A stretch of 64,000 nt of DNA from Ficedula albicollis (Eukaryota; Chordata; Aves; Passeriformes; Muscicapidae): the NCBI RefSeq assembly GCF_000247815.1, contig NC_021677.1:12937161-13001160 (forward strand). The letters are read 5' to 3'. Numbering within the stretch: position 1 is the first letter of the stretch; each line of letters begins with the position of its first letter. Shown in pieces: positions 15,885 to 31,274 of this stretch. Position numbers and translations under genes: made by a program. Under the pieces are notes generated by a model. It saw only the letters and a list, made by a program, of their open reading frames with translations. It did no database searches and had not been told where the DNA came from.

Positions 15885-16479
15885 ACACCCAGTTTATGGC
15901 CAGAAGTGGGACTAAATTTGGAATCCTTAGCTCAAAAAAAATCTACCACAACACTGCCCCCGCCTTACACCTGCCCCCACCACCCTTTTAAAAGAACGCT
16001 CCGCAAATCGTTAATATCTTCTCTAAATGTGGTGAATTTCATAACTCTGAAGTCCTAAAATCCTGGTGATGAGAGTAGAACCACCTGGCAGATCTAACAG
16101 CCATCCACTCATTCTGTCACATCTGCACCTGGGCCTCAGAGATCTGGATCTATTTCTGACAAGGAAAGACAGGGCATCAAAAGTTGGCCATCAATATGCC
16201 ACTTCAGAAATCTCTATTCTCTGTTTTATATGTGCAAAAGCACACATAAAACCACAGAAATTTTAGCTAAAGATTTCTACAGCAGCCTGCATTCAAATAG
16301 CATCTAAAAAAAAAAAGGAAAAAAGAAAGATTTAGAGTAAAAATGACAATACAGAAAGGAAGGTGTGAAACACATGAAGCCTTTGAAGAACATGACTGTG
16401 CCTATTAGGAACCTTTGACATCCAGCTGAGATTGTGACCGTGGCAACACAATGAAATGCAGCAAGGCATTCTTAGAGGG

Positions 16480-16930
16480 GGTGAAAGAAGAGAAACAAAG
16501 CTGGTGAAAGGTCTGGAGCATAAGTCCGATGAGGAGAGGCTGATGGAGCTGGGGGTGTTTAGCCTGGAGAAAAAGAGGCTCAGGCAGGACCTTATCACTC
16601 ACTACAGCAACATGAAAGAAGGCTACAGAGGGCGGGGATTTTTGTTTGGTTCTGGGGTTTTTTTTGCAAGGAAGAAGCAATAGAACAAGTGGAAATGACC
16701 TCAAGTTGTGCCAGGGGAGGTTTAGATTTAATATAAAGGAAACATTCCTTCACTGAAAAAGTTGTCGAGCATTGGAGCATGCTGCCCAGGGAAGTGTCTG
16801 AGTCACCAGCCCTGAAGGTATTTAAAAGATGTAGCACTCAGGGGCATGGATTCATGGTGGACTTGGCAGTGCTGGGCTGGACTTGATGATCCTAAGGGTC
16901 TTTTCCAAACGAAATGATACTATGATTCTA
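16480..16930 (+). mobile_element. CR1 LINE 3'-end copy
   Basis: Plus-strand text contains GAGGAGAGGCTGATGGAGCT, TTTAGCCTGGAGAAAAAGAG, CCTCAAGTTGTGCCAGGGGA and TGGACTTGGCAGTGCTGGGC, and ends in TGATACTATGATTCTA. That is the order and wording of the avian CR1 3' terminus, with the short tail repeats that replace poly-A in CR1. The copy is 5'-truncated (about 450 bp), carries a T8 expansion and several point changes, and holds no intact protein. It lies antisense to SOX6. The 5' edge is approximate. Confidence 0.95.
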
Positions 16931-18915
16931 AAGAACAAACTGTCATGTTTCATACTAACCCAGGGCTGAAGTTTGGAAGCACAATAGAGGAACACATGTA
17001 CAAAACACTGACAAACCTAGAAAGATCTGCAATAGTTTCATGACAATTGGAAGCTGGGCAGAGTCTGTAGCATGTAGATCAGAGACCATAGTTTAACTGC
17101 TGATATTTCAGCAGCACTGCTTGCAATGCACTGTCAATTCCACTGTAGATTATGTTAGGCTGGAAGTGCCATCTCTTAGCCTGCTTGCCAAATATGAGGG
17201 GCAAAACTCAGGTTATAGTTTGAATGTCTTTTTCTTTCATCCAGCTAACACCTAAATTCACCTTGTCTACAATGAGAAGGACAAACAAGCAGCTCAGTTT
17301 AGAGCTCCTGCCAATGTTTTTTTTCAGATCAGCAGTGCTATGCACCCAGCATCTCTTTTCCAGAGATATCTCTTGGCTGCTAAACAAATTCTGGAAATCT
17401 GAATCCATTCATGAACTCGGATTTCTAATGTGGCAAGGCACCATGCCTCAAAGTGCCCCAGTAGCTCTAGAAAGACAGGCACACTGTCCTTAAACTGGCA
17501 CACATCACTGTAGCTTGGGTTACATATGGCAAAGCTTCACTCTGCACTATCCAGTAACAGGGGAGGCTGTCAGTGCCACAAGAGGTATCAAGATACTAAA
17601 TTAAGGATACTAGGAAGAGAATGGATGAATTGAAGGGAATTAGCTAAACCAACAATGGGGTCAGAGGCCTGATGTCATCTAAACCACTCACAGATACACG
17701 TCTGTAAATATCCCCTTGTAACTTTTCACCCAAACTGACCAAAAAATTATTCTTCAACGTGTTGAAATATGAAATGTTGCTGCTGGATGAATGTTTCCTT
17801 ATAAAGCACTTTATAAATAACTGATTGGTCAAAAAGGTATTTGGAAAGTCCATGTATCTCCTGATTCCTTTTTTCTAGAAGAAAAATTGCAAAACAGCCA
17901 TCTGAAAGGTGATTTTTACTTACATTCTGTTTGTTATTTTTCTGTTCACACATGATATAACTGTGGCCAATCAAATTGTATTAAGGAAGAATAAATGAAG
18001 CTCATAAATAATAGCTCCCTAAAGTTTACTGGTCCTATTATTTTGATCCAAGAAAAAAAGCAGACCTTGGATCTGTATGGATGTTTGGATGTTAATGGAA
18101 AAATTCAGACTTGTTTTAAACTTCTTAAGCCATAACTAGAATTTCAGTTTAAAAACATTAAAATTATTCTCAAACAGAAGTAAACTAAGGGGGTAAAATC
18201 CTGCATGATATTCTATCAGAATAGTATGATAATCTTCTGATAGGTAGGGTTCCTATATATGCACATGTGCTCCTCTAATGTACCATAGGGTCGAGAGGAT
18301 CCCAGTGACATCCACTTACATGGTAATCCTGCTAGAGACTCAACCCATCCTGATAAACACTGGTTTCCACCTGGGGCTTGAAACATATAGAGATATATAT
18401 ATAAAACTCACTGAAATGAGTGCAGTGAAGGCTTATATAACATGAAAGACCTTTTCATACAGAAAATGTGAAGTATTTTTCCATTATCATCTGATGGCTG
18501 CCTATGAATAGGATTCTGCTTGCTAAATCTTGAATAGGTTACCATCCCCACGATGGGCAGATATCTGAAAATGCTACAACCTTCTTCAAAGCTCCTAAAC
18601 ACTAAAAACATGGGGAATATGTATCCTTCCTGAGATAATTTTCTCAATATATCCTAAAATTGTATTAAGAGTATAAAATGTAAACACTTATCTGGCAGCT
18701 GCTTGGGGAAAAGACAGCTGTGTTGCAGAAGGGCTAAAAGGGCTTCACGGTCCTTTTCATGTCTCCACACTTTGTTACGGACTTACTGAAATCTCACAAA
18801 TTCAGTCAGAAATCAATCAAGTGTTACCCTGGAATGCAGCATAGGCAGTGCTTATGACACTGGCACTATTTCAGCCATCTCATCCTGTGGTGCAGTGTTC
18901 AATAACCCATGGTCA

Positions 18916-19077
<162 letters not shown>

Positions 19078-19515
19078 TTAGCTCTCATTATGTGCCAGTG
19101 CATATGGGTATGCATCAATACATGCCTTATTTTTTAAATCTGAACAAATAATGAATGCATCTAATTAGAATTTTAGCTCAGGGACAATTTTTTTTTCTTC
19201 TATTTTTTTTTTTTTTACAGATTCTGAATGTTTGCATTTATGAAAATCAGTTTTAAATGTGAAACATATACAGAAACTTTGAGATTATTTTGATCTGCAG
19301 TGCCATAATGCATAAACGATTGTACATGCAAATACAAAACACTCTTGGCAGCACACAGTGCTGATCGATGCTGCTCACTTTGCCTTTCCACTTATTTTCC
19401 AACTTAAACTGAAAAAGACAATCAACATTTGGGAAACATGAAAATTCAGAAGCTGAAATAGGAATTTGTATTAAAATGCACTGGTATTTCAATGGAAAAA
19501 AAAAAAAAAAGCAAT

Positions 19516-20270
<755 letters not shown>

Positions 20271-21883
20271 TTCATACCTCTGTGAAAACACAAGTCTGAA
20301 TTTTATCCAGAGATTTTCGAAGACAAATATTTGAAAAAAGGAATAATAGAGGACAGAACCAATATTATTTCATCTAGAAATTTAAGTTGTACGTCAGTGA
20401 AAAGGGAACTCAAGAAGACAAAAAAAGGAAAAAAGAAAAAAAGGAAAAATAATGCCAACTCCTAGAAAAAACAGAAAGCTTTTGAGAGCTGGAGACCTCC
20501 ATAGGAAACCTGGAACCAGAAAGTGGAAACTGAAAGGTATTTTATATGTTAACCCTGGACAAGGGCACTCTAAAGGCAGTGTAATATTGTCTCTCAATAG
20601 TGGTCTCTGTAGTGCTGTGTATCAGTAGCAAAGTGTTCAATGGTTATCATTAATTTAGCACTCTCATTTGAAGGAACATAGCATGTTTTCCCCCTTGCCT
20701 TGTTGTTACCTCTTCAGATTAAACTTGGCATTATGTTGTACTTGTGAATGAATGGAACCTTGTTGTTCATTACTATGAAACAATATTAAATGTCATGTCA
20801 GCTTGAATTTACAGACGTGAAATACCAGCTTTCAGCTCTACCAACAGTTTCTCCATGTTATGCTTAATGCATTATGCAGAAGTAGAGTGCTGACTGCTGT
20901 TCAGTCTATTGTTCAATGACCTAGTTCTGTGCTGTGCATACATGACACGAGGAGAAAACATTGGGAGATCCTCTCCTGAAAGATGGTAGAAACTTGGAAG
21001 TGTTCTTCAGGACAAAACATGGCCTTGATTCCTCATTGGCTCCACCTCCAACTGCTTCTGCTTTCCAATATTATTATTTTTCTATTGTCATTGTGTTTCA
21101 GCCATGAAACCCCATCAGGAAAAGTGAGAAATTGTTTTGATTCCTCATGCTTTTGGTTCCTTCAGCCATGTGTTTTTTTAAAATTATTCTCTGTTTAATT
21201 TGCAGAGGAAAAGAAAGCTCAGTCTGACACTGGATTTGCCACAACATGCAGCTGAGGCATTTCAGGTACTAAATGCATTTCAAAAAGTTCCTCAGATTCT
21301 CCCAGTTGTCAGACAAAATAACTCTGCATTTTATATTTGGTTAATTACTTCACTTGTTTTCTTCTGTAAGATCCATGGTTGATGAAGGAGCTTACATAGA
21401 CAAAGGAACTCAAGAGAAAAGGAAGAGTTACAAATAAAATTTGACTGCAGAAAGGCACTACAATACCGGAGGCCTGATACTTTACTGAAAAATGTTGTGC
21501 AATGCAACAATACACCTTAATCATCAAGACAGGATCTGCCTTACTGGTAGAGAGAATGAAAAATAAGTTTATCAAGGAGACCGTGTTCCATTGCAAAGGG
21601 CTGATTTGCAGTTGAGATAAAAACAAAGATCAGTGCTAAGAAAACAGCTTTTGGCACATTTATTTTCTCTTCCAAAATATTTGCACTAAAAGCTTTTTCT
21701 TAAGGATGTTAATACAGCACCTGCAGTATTCTTGGAAGAAGAGCCTTTAAGTGTGTTTCAGAAAAAAGGAGAAATACCTTTCTGCTATAAAAATCAACAG
21801 ACCCAGCTACATATCAATATGCACATTTGGAATATCTTTCTAGTCATTCATTCTCTTTGATTTTACCAGAAAATGTTCTGTTA

Positions 21884-21953
21884 TAAAAAAAGAAAAGAAA
21901 AAAAAAAAGAAGAAAAGAAAAGAAAAAAAAAAAGAAAAGAAAAAGAAAAAAAG
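21884..21953 (+). repeat. A/G-rich simple repeat (AAAAG-like)
   Basis: An irregular run of AAAAG, AAAGA and longer A stretches over 70 bp. It reads as polypyrimidine on the SOX6-sense strand but is far from any exon. No retroelement body is recognisable next to it. Confidence 0.8.
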
Positions 21954-23551
21954 TTTCTGCAAGAATATCAATATTTTGACATGGAAGGAGAAAAGGGAAA
22001 ATTGCATGATAAGATTTAGAAACACTAAAATGAAAGCACTTATGCCATAAAAATACCTGCTCTTGTCAAACAAAGGAGCTGTATTTATAGTTATTTTATA
22101 ACCCACTCCTAATTCATGAGACGCTTTAACAAAGCTAGATATATATTGGTCTTTGAAATTCCTTTTAAAGTCATTCCTTTGCTTGCTTTTTTCTACTGAA
22201 AATTATCATCATGCTGATAGAAAAAAAATGGTCAATATTTGCATTGGTTTTACACAAATTCAGAGAACTTGAAAAAATGGGAAAATATTCCTCAATACTA
22301 AAAATGCTTTTATCTAGTAGATGCCTTTACAATTCCATGAAATACAACAATTTCATATGACATTTATTATAAGAGAAGAAACTTGTCCCAGTAAGCTCAA
22401 ATCTTTTTAGTAGGATTTGCCTTCGCTCCCATCTTGAACTCATCCTAGAGAAAATAGACTAAAAATCTTTTATAAGTATACACTTTTCCCCAAGTATGAC
22501 TGAGAGGAAGATTGATTCTCTACTTCATATTCCTAGAATAAAAAAAAAAAAACAACAGGCATATCTTCATTAAAAATAAATGGTTATACATGAACAAATG
22601 TGTTACCTACACATGCATTACATCTGCACACATGTACATGGATCTATTGCTGCCTGCCTAAACCCCGTTAGTAGTAAATTTTGGTGAGTTTGTAATAAAG
22701 TGCACTGCTTTGGACAGTGCAGGTGTTTTCTCTCCTGTGAAAAGCACTTTTGACCGCTATTTTGAACAGGGTTTTTTTTATTATTATTTTTGTGCTGGCT
22801 ATGGAGCTTTCACTGTATAGTTACTTTAAGTTTTTCCATTGAAATCTCAGTGAAAAAGTTTAGGATGTGACACTGACAATCCTTTCCCGTGACAAGATCA
22901 CCACGGTCAGTTGGAGTTTGCATTAGGAAACTGAAAGCACTTCCCAACACGAATCAGGTCCTTTGTGCTTCTTTATGCTTTGAACACGTAGTAAAAATAA
23001 TCCTTTCTTCAAAATGAGAAAAAGAAGAGGAAAAAGAACCTTCTTAGCAGCCAAACCTTAATTTTCCATTCTGTCATATGATTAGGCACTTATTTATGCG
23101 TTGTCAGTCACAAACATGCAGAAAACGTAGAAGTTATTGAAAAAATTAAAGTCTGCTCAACTGTCTTGCAGGACTGTTGGTTCTCTAAGTGCTTTGAAAT
23201 TATGATGTATGAGGTAGATGTTGCATATTAAATAAAGATATTTAAATTATAAAGCCCCCGTTAGTGAGAGCTGATGAATGTTAAATGTTATGAGCCACAA
23301 GGCTGTGGCATCCATCATATTCACATATTATCACAGTCAGTGATGGAGCAGCCCCAGTGATGACAGATAGACTGCTAGATAGTTATCCCTTATTTCCAGT
23401 GTCGCCACGCAAGCCTTGCAACCCCTTTGGCATTATTTTTAGCTTTGCATTAAATTAGCAACTTTTCCCTCACGTTCTGCCAGAAAGTATCAATTCTTTC
23501 TTCACGTGTGGAAGGTAAAAAGAATGATTCAGTGAAGCAGGGAGTAAAGCA

Positions 23552-23665
23552 AGAGGAAGCCTTAGCCCCTGCCTCGGCAAAGGCTGCAAACTTCAAATGA
23601 CGAGAAACAGAGGAAGCCTTAGCCCCTGCCTCAGCAAAGGCTGCAAACTTCAAATGACGAGAAAC
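23552..23665 (+). repeat. 57-bp perfect-length tandem duplication
   Basis: Copies at 23552-23608 and 23609-23665, each starting AGAGGAAGCCTTAGCCCCTG and ending ATGACGAGAAAC. They differ at a single base (CGGC versus CAGC). The duplication is intronic and noncoding. The minus-strand frame through it repeats a SRHLKFAAFAEAGAKAS peptide, but there is no sign that it is translated. Confidence 0.95.
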
Positions 23666-26600
23666 AAATATAAAATTGTGATCTTGTGAAAGAACAGCAA
23701 TGAAACAGTAAGCACACAATAATGGCTTTTCTCTGCACTTAGATAAAAGCTGAATTTTTGATGTGCACAGTATATTTTCATAAAATTTTATATACTATGT
23801 TTTATACACTTATTGGCTATTCCATAATAATGTGTGTGCTAACAGTAAAATTGCTCTTAAATTTATGTGTGTTATTTATACGTTCCCACGTAACAATGCT
23901 TTTTGTTGTAAAAAATATTCTGTTTATTAATGTAACTTTACAACCACTGCATCCAGAATCCGTGGTAAATTAATGACATTTTTATTATTTTATAGTGTCA
24001 TTAAATTTTTACTGATCACTCCATCAAACAGAAGCAATAAAGGCCATAATGCAAACTGGGACACTTAGATCAGGGGAGCAGGAAGGCATTCCATATAGTC
24101 TGAAGCAAACGGCTTGCCATAAATGATATTTATACCATCTTTAAGGATGTGAGAATACTTGGACAAGTTTGGCAAAACTGTTTCTGTAGTACCGTGGATT
24201 GTGTACTTAAATAACAGTTTACTTGCCAGCGAGACAATTTTTTTTTCAAACCAGATGCGAGAAGATGACTGATTGCATCCATCTCTTGAAAAATAATATA
24301 TGAAACGTAATAATACACTGGGCACCCCTCCCTTCTGGATTACCAAGGCTGATCTGACTATACCCATGCCTCAAATTATTTCAACATGCTTGCTTTTTCC
24401 ACATCTGAAATGTATGCTTAGCCTGAAATGGAAAATGGCATGCATGCTGATCGTTGTGTAAAAGATTTAAAATATATATCTTTTTTTGCAAACAAATACT
24501 TTTATTGAAGTAGACGTGTTTGGACAATGATGTAATACCTTTATTTCAATAGTCTAGCATGGAAGCAGTTACCCAACATCAATTTAAAGAGCCAGTTTCT
24601 AGAAATCAGATTAATATGGGTCATTCACAGAAGCCACAGAACACATGACTGAAGGGATATTATTTCTTCTGAGGACAGTGCTTTAGTTAGAATCACTACA
24701 AATAATTATCACGTGTTGTCTTTATGCATGAAATGTATTTCAATTGAATTATTCTATGCTAAACGTTCTAGTAGCTTATTTGCTAACTGTGATCTATTCC
24801 CTTCATGTACCATGGACAGTAAACAACCAGCAAACAAGCTAATGTATTCAAAACATAAAAAGGACATTTTCAGTAGAACACGGAGAAAATTATTCCCAGT
24901 TTGAACAAGGAGGAATTACAACTCCTTTTTTCCCCTCCCTGGAAACTCAAGATACAAATGCCCAAGCTTTTCACCTTCTTCTTACTACTTTTTAACAGCT
25001 AGGACTGAAAAGTTAAATTACCCTCCACTTAGAATCTTTTGCAACATCTTGGCACAGCAGGGATAATTACAAATTGACTTTCAGCCTTATCTCTGGATAT
25101 TTTAGTTATTACGGGTGGGAAGTTTAAACATTAACCTTATTACAACAATGTCAATCAACCTACTGGTGTGCAGGCATGCAACTGCTGGAATTCTTTGGAT
25201 GACAGAGGAGATAAACACAATAGTGGCACTATTGTTACAACTAAAAGCGTGGCCCTTGGTTTTGCCGAACTGTGGTGAATGCCTAGGACTCATTTTCAGT
25301 ATCATAGCACTGGGAGCTGCTCCAAGAAAACAGCAAAATTACATTAGCAAAGCAGGCAAACTTACTGTAGGAATGCTGTTATTTTAAGATATTACAAGAT
25401 ACAAGGTGTACCTCTTCCAAGGATTTACAGGTTTTAGGACTGAAGGATATGCTGACATCTATGATGTTGACACAACCTGCCCTTTCTTTATTTTTTCTCT
25501 AAAAAATTCAATGATCTCAGGGACCAAGAGAGGCGCAGTGAGTGATTTTTCACCCTGAAATACTGCTGCTTCCAGGTTTTGAAGGCTCCTATGCTGTTCA
25601 TAAACTGTTCCAGTAATATCTTAGCATGCTGAACGTACAGCAGGAACCAGCATCCCTGTGACAGACTATAGATTTGCATCACATTGCAGTGCCTCAAAGC
25701 AAACAGCTTGCTTGAAAAGATGTGGGGAGAGAGAAGCCACTAGGTCCCCTTTTAAATATATTCTTCCATCTTAAAGCATAACTGAAAAGTAAGAGGTTAA
25801 AAGCAGATAACAGGAAATTTACAGTAAAATTTCTTTGCCTGCCTGGCAAGCCTCAGCTGGCTTCCATGTGACAATGTGACATGTGCAGGACCATAACAAG
25901 CAGAAAAATACTCCAAAGTTGTTCAGAAACAGAATTTCACAGTGATTGCCACATTATGAGGCTTCTTTCTCCAGAACCAGGTTCTGGAGTCAAAATTGAG
26001 AATTGTAATTTCATCAAAATTTAAAGTGTCTAGGAAAAAATTCTAGTTTAGAAGCCAGTGGGCTAAAGCCAAAAAAAAAAAAATCCCCAGATAAGTAAAT
26101 GCCAGCGTATATAGCCTACTTGCAAACACTCTCTTCAGCTAATTATTTTGGAAGCCTGATTTTAAGGATCAGAATTCCAAGAGCTTCTTCTCAGCTAGTG
26201 TGAGCTGTAGCCATCTCGATCTTGAACATAAATAAGAAGGGTTTAAATGAATTCTCTGATTATCAGGAGCATTCAGCAGATACTAAGACGTTTATAGGCT
26301 TCAGTGCACAGAAGCCTGCTTTTAGTAGGAAGGGTATCAACACAAAACTATTTTTTTAAAGACCAAAGAAATAAAGAACTGATAGCAAATATTTCCACCT
26401 AAGGAGAATATTATGCCCTCCTGCACGTGAAATATTGCCATCTCCATAACTATTGCCATGCTTGCAGGCACTCCTAAGCTACGGATCTGCCCTGGTTAGA
26501 TTACTTTCAACAGGATTACTGCATTTACTGAGCCCCCTTAACCAAATGCTTTATGTCTTTGTTCATATGGTTTTAATATGGTTTTAACCAATTGCAAGGT

Positions 26601-27645
26601 TATTTATAAGTTTGCAGCTCCCCAGTAGTTAGAGTTATGAAGCGTTCAGACTTAAGCATATCCAGTTGTGTGGTAACCCAACTACTGCTTTCATGCGGTT
26701 TCCAACTTTTTATTCATGTACAAAGGCATGATGCATGGCAGTGTCTGAGACCATTCTCATTAACTCTTTGTTTCAGCAGCAAACTCAGGCAGCAGCCTAC
26801 AGTAAAATGGCACACTGAGTAGAAGGTAAGAATTAAAAGGAAAAAAAATAAAAATCACACCAACTGTGAAATTCCACCACAGACGGAGGAGAAACTAGTC
26901 CTTGGAAAACAAAGGGACAATCAATTAAATTAGCAGCTGGTAAATGAAAAGCAAACAAAAGGAGTTACTACTTTACACTCTGCATAATTCTGTGTGAATG
27001 CTGTAGAATTCACCAGGGGTCAGAAAGAGTCCAAAGCTTGGCCTGTCACTTGTTCCTAAAAAAGCTGGATAATTTTATGACTGTTAATAACATTTGTAGT
27101 AACACATGCTAAGGTAATCAAATCTCATGTTCCACAGTGTAAGCTGTTCAACTGTTGAGTCAAAGAGAAATTCCCTCATCCTCTCTGCTGCTCCCTTCCC
27201 TCCTGACCAACTCCACAGATGATTAACTGGGAGTCTTCTAGGGAGAGAAGTTAATTTTCTTTTACAACATCACTAAAGTTAAGGAAGAACTGGTAAATTG
27301 TATAGATCAAATCTATAATCTACCTTGTAATTAGAAGGAATCTGAATGCAACCATTAAAAAAACTCCAACATTTTCTTCTAATTAAACACATACATGTGC
27401 ATTTTTGAGAGACAGACAAAAATAAACACAAATTACGATTGACATCCACTTCTACTAGGAAATAGCAGGACTGTGGCTTGTTTTTTTTCTGTGCTGTAAA
27501 GTGACTAATGGAAGCAGTTCAATAGCTACTCAGGGACCTTTGGAATATTCATTTAAATTTCTAACATTTGATTTACAAGTATAAAAGTGCAAGGATATGA
27601 CAAAACAAAGGGTTTTTTCCTAGGCTAAATATTACAAAAGAATAA

Positions 27646-27663
27646 ATATATATATATATATAT
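27646..27663 (+). repeat. (AT)9 dinucleotide repeat
   Basis: An 18-bp AT alternation in AT-rich intron, probably a polymorphic microsatellite. Confidence 0.85.
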
Positions 27664-29414
27664 GTAAATATAATTTAGCAGGTGGTTGGACCTTGTCGAT
27701 TATGGCCTCATTTTCACCAAGTATTTTAAAACTGAGCCATTTAAATGCCATAAAAGTGAAAAAAAAAAAAAAGCTTTTACCAAATTTAGACTATTTCGTG
27801 GTTCTGTACATATATCTGCATGTTTTCCCAGATTTTTATGCTTATGACTAAATTTCATTGAAGGTATTCTCATGCATTAGAATCAGAACAGAATTTGGTT
27901 ACTAGCTCAAAACTGTGAATCTCCTTCTCTCTTAATCACCTAGTAATATATTCCAGGCTGAAAACCCAGTTTTAGCAGAAAGCCACAGCAGTGAAACAAC
28001 CAGCACAACTATTCTAGGTTTCAGCCCAACAATTTTTTTGGAATGGAAAAAAAAAAATAAAAGGCAGAAAAGAAGTCACCAATTTCAATTTAATTGGGGT
28101 GTTCTGCAAACCTCAGCAGCACAAAGCTGTTGCTTTCAGCTGCTATCCACACAGGGAGTTGGGACAATAAAGATCTTTTAAAAAATCCAAGAAACACACA
28201 TCCAGACAGGTATGTGCACGTGTCACTGGTCAAACATCTTCAGAAGCAATCTGATGCTCTTTTGTGAATAACAGGCAAATTCAGCACAAGTAAACAGGTT
28301 TATAAGTTTCATTTTAGACCTGTAAAAGCTAAGAGAAAGACAGATGATGCTCTCATAAATGCTTCCATTCCATCATTTTCACTGTTCCTTATGACAGGCA
28401 CATGCCAGAGTTTTGGACACCATTGGATAATGCTGGGAAAACTTTGAAAAATATTGACTCCCTGATGCAATAATCAATTATCAAATCCCAAGAAATGCAA
28501 CTTCTCCTACTCAACACACGGCTAGTAGTTATAAAGGTATAAAAGGAAATATTTCAAACACTCTATTTGCCAGTATTTTTTCAATTAAGGAACTAAACCT
28601 GGATGCATTTTATTACAGCAAGCTTTGAACATGAATAGTATTGTATATGCTAAGTGTAGTTTTGAGTAGATCCTTTAGGGTAAATCCTCCAGGGCTTTGG
28701 CAGTACAGACACCTAACCCCAGACATCACAAATGAGTCACTGGGGGTACCCACCCCTTTTGTTTACCTCTAAAAACAACACAAGCCTCTAGACATGCCTG
28801 TTCCATCCCCTGTTCAGGAAGACACCTGAAGCAGTTTAAATTGGAGATGCAAAAGACACTTGGGCTTAAATGTTCATATTCATATTTAGAATTAGAAATG
28901 CAATCAAGGCAGTTAGTAAAATCCCACCAAATGCTACTGTTTTCAAGTATATGCCTTGCCTTGTGCTGGATGTAAATATATAATTGCATACCATGCATAA
29001 AAAGATTAAGTAGGCTTTTTCTGTATTTATCAAGATGATTTTTTGGTAGCATTTTGAGTACACTTTTTCAAGGTAGCATTTTATGATTGCTGCTTATACA
29101 TTGCTCTGTTTATACTCAGGCCTCTTTTGTTTTCTTCAGAGAGAAGAGGATCGTATCACCAAGGTGTAAGGCTGGGTGACAATGGAACAATGATAATAAC
29201 ATCATTATGCAGTGTTTTGTCTCTTGTACCTCCATCACTGCCATGTTTTTCTGTGATTATTTCAGCCTCAGGAAAAAGTGCTGCTTACTGTTTATGTCAA
29301 GAAGGCAAGATTACTGTTTGCATTATTACAATATCAAGTATGATGTACGTAATGCCTGTGATAATATAAATGCACCCCTCAACTAGCTCCTGTCTTTAAT
29401 CTTCATGCAACTGG

Positions 29415-29463
29415 GAAAAGAAAGAAAAAAGAAAGAAAGGAAAAAAAAAAGGAAAACAAAACA
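29415..29463 (+). repeat. A/G-rich simple repeat (GAAA-like)
   Basis: GAAAAGAAAGAAAAAAGAAA and a following A10 stretch, about 49 bp of purine-only sequence. No attached mobile element is evident. Confidence 0.75.
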
Positions 29464-30003
29464 GTGAGTTGCAAATTCTTGCAGCCTTGTATAGGCCTTA
29501 ATCTTGTAAGGTGCCAAATATTTTCACTCCAGTCCAACAGAGGCCTCAAGGACATGGGTAATCAGTACTTAACTCCAGGGGAGTCTATGAAGAATGGACT
29601 AAATGCACTTGGCTGAATCAGGGCCAAAGTGTGGAGTTCTTATGTTTATACAGAATCTGAAAATAAAAATTAAATAGGTTTTTTCCAGGCTCAAAAAGAT
29701 GCTTTATCCTTCTTAATGATTACTCTCTTTTCCCTTTGAGACAGGTAGGTTGAAGACCTTCTGGTACAAAGAATTATTCTTGTTTAAGAATAAAACAATA
29801 GACATCCAAGACCACAGTCCTGTAAGGATGTGCATTAGCAATGTCCTGGCTGAAGTGAAGGAACAGCTCTGCATCTGTGAAATTCCTATATTTACTTACT
29901 GACCTCCCTAACACAATCAGAACTAATTTATTCATAATTTATGCTTTTTAAAACTTATACTCGAGGCAAAAGTAGCCCAAACTGGATTTATGAAGACCAT
30001 GAA

Positions 30004-30112
30004 TTCACAGAGTCAGAGAATGGCTTGAGTTGGAAGGGACCAAAAAGATTATCTTGTTCTAGTTCTAACACTCTTCCATGGGCAGGGATACCTTCCATTA
30101 GACCAGGTTGTT
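30004..30112 (-). mobile_element. CR1 LINE 3'-end fragment (short)
   Basis: The plus strand reads AGAGAATGGCTTGAGTTGGA, AGGGACC, then CTTCCATGGGCAGGGATACC and TTAGACCAGGTTG. This is the last roughly 110 bp of a CR1 element in reverse complement, so the element is on the minus strand. It is heavily 5'-truncated and diverged. No coding capacity remains. Confidence 0.88.
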
Positions 30113-30371
30113 AATTCACCAAACAAAAAAAACCTCTAAAAAACAAAAGGCAACTGATAAAATATGATAAAGTCTCCCTTTGGGATATCCAACCTGCAAA
30201 TGCAGGCAAATATGTACTTCCTAGAAACTGGGAGAGATTTACATGTCCTGGAAAGAGTAGCACTTCCATGAAGGAATTATGAATCAACATAATGACAGAG
30301 GACTTTGAAAGGATAGTTATCCTATGAAAGCAATGCATTTTTTTTCCATGCAGAATCGAGGAACTCTTGAT

Positions 30372-30686
30372 TCTTGAACCTGAAGCCATCCAAAATGCAA
30401 AATTACTACCTATGTATGGGTGGGAAAAAAATCATGTGTTTTTACTGCTGCAATATGCAAAGAGAATACTACTAGTATATAGCTAGTGCCACCAGCACAA
30501 ATCCATTCTGTAGCTTTTTATTTAAAGTCTCTTGAACCTTAAGCCATCCAAAATGCAAAATTACTATCTATGTATGGGTGGGAAAAAAATCATGTGTTTT
30601 TACTGCTGCAATATGCAAAGAGAATACTACTAGTATATAGCTAGTGCCACCAGCACAAATCCATTCTGTAGCTTTTTATTTAAAGT
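30372..30686 (+). repeat. 158-bp tandem duplication
   Basis: Copies at 30372-30529 and 30530-30686 (offset 158). The shared block begins TCTTGAACC and ends TTTTTATTTAAAGT. Only two substitutions are visible (CCTG/CCTT and CTACC/CTATC). It begins about 25 bp after a T9 run. It is noncoding intron. Confidence 0.95.
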
Positions 30687-31274
30687 AGAATGATTTTATA
30701 AACCTTCTTTTGTTTTTATCATGAAAAATTCGTCTCAAGTTTCCCAGATAAGATATCCATTAAGTACTCTTCAGCTCCAGGCAACAATTACAATTTAGAA
30801 AATGCTTTTATACCTTAACAACCAGCCTTGAATGGGTGTTTCAAAAGTAGTGGTTTCACCCACAAATTAGCCACTTACATCCCACTTAAGACTTATTTTT
30901 GACCTCATCTTCAGGATAAGCATAAGCTGGGTTCTACTCCATCTCTCTGCATTTAAAATGCATTTTTTCTCTCTTTTGCCCTATCCTTTTTTCCCCACTC
31001 CATTTGACATATATGGAAAAGTTCATGCAATTCACTGAAGGAACATTCCAGCACCTCATTCCAGTGGAAGATTCTTTGCTGTTCTGTGGATAAATACAAT
31101 CTTTAAGAGGGAATTTCCTGTCTCAAACTTTCCTCACTCCTTTGTATACTTGTATACTTTATAACTGTGATCATGTTTTATAGCTCTGTCTCACAGGAAA
31201 GAGAACAATGCTGTTCTGGGGAAGCAATCAGCATTTTGGAGCTTTTTACTATGATATATGTAGACAATTGCAGG

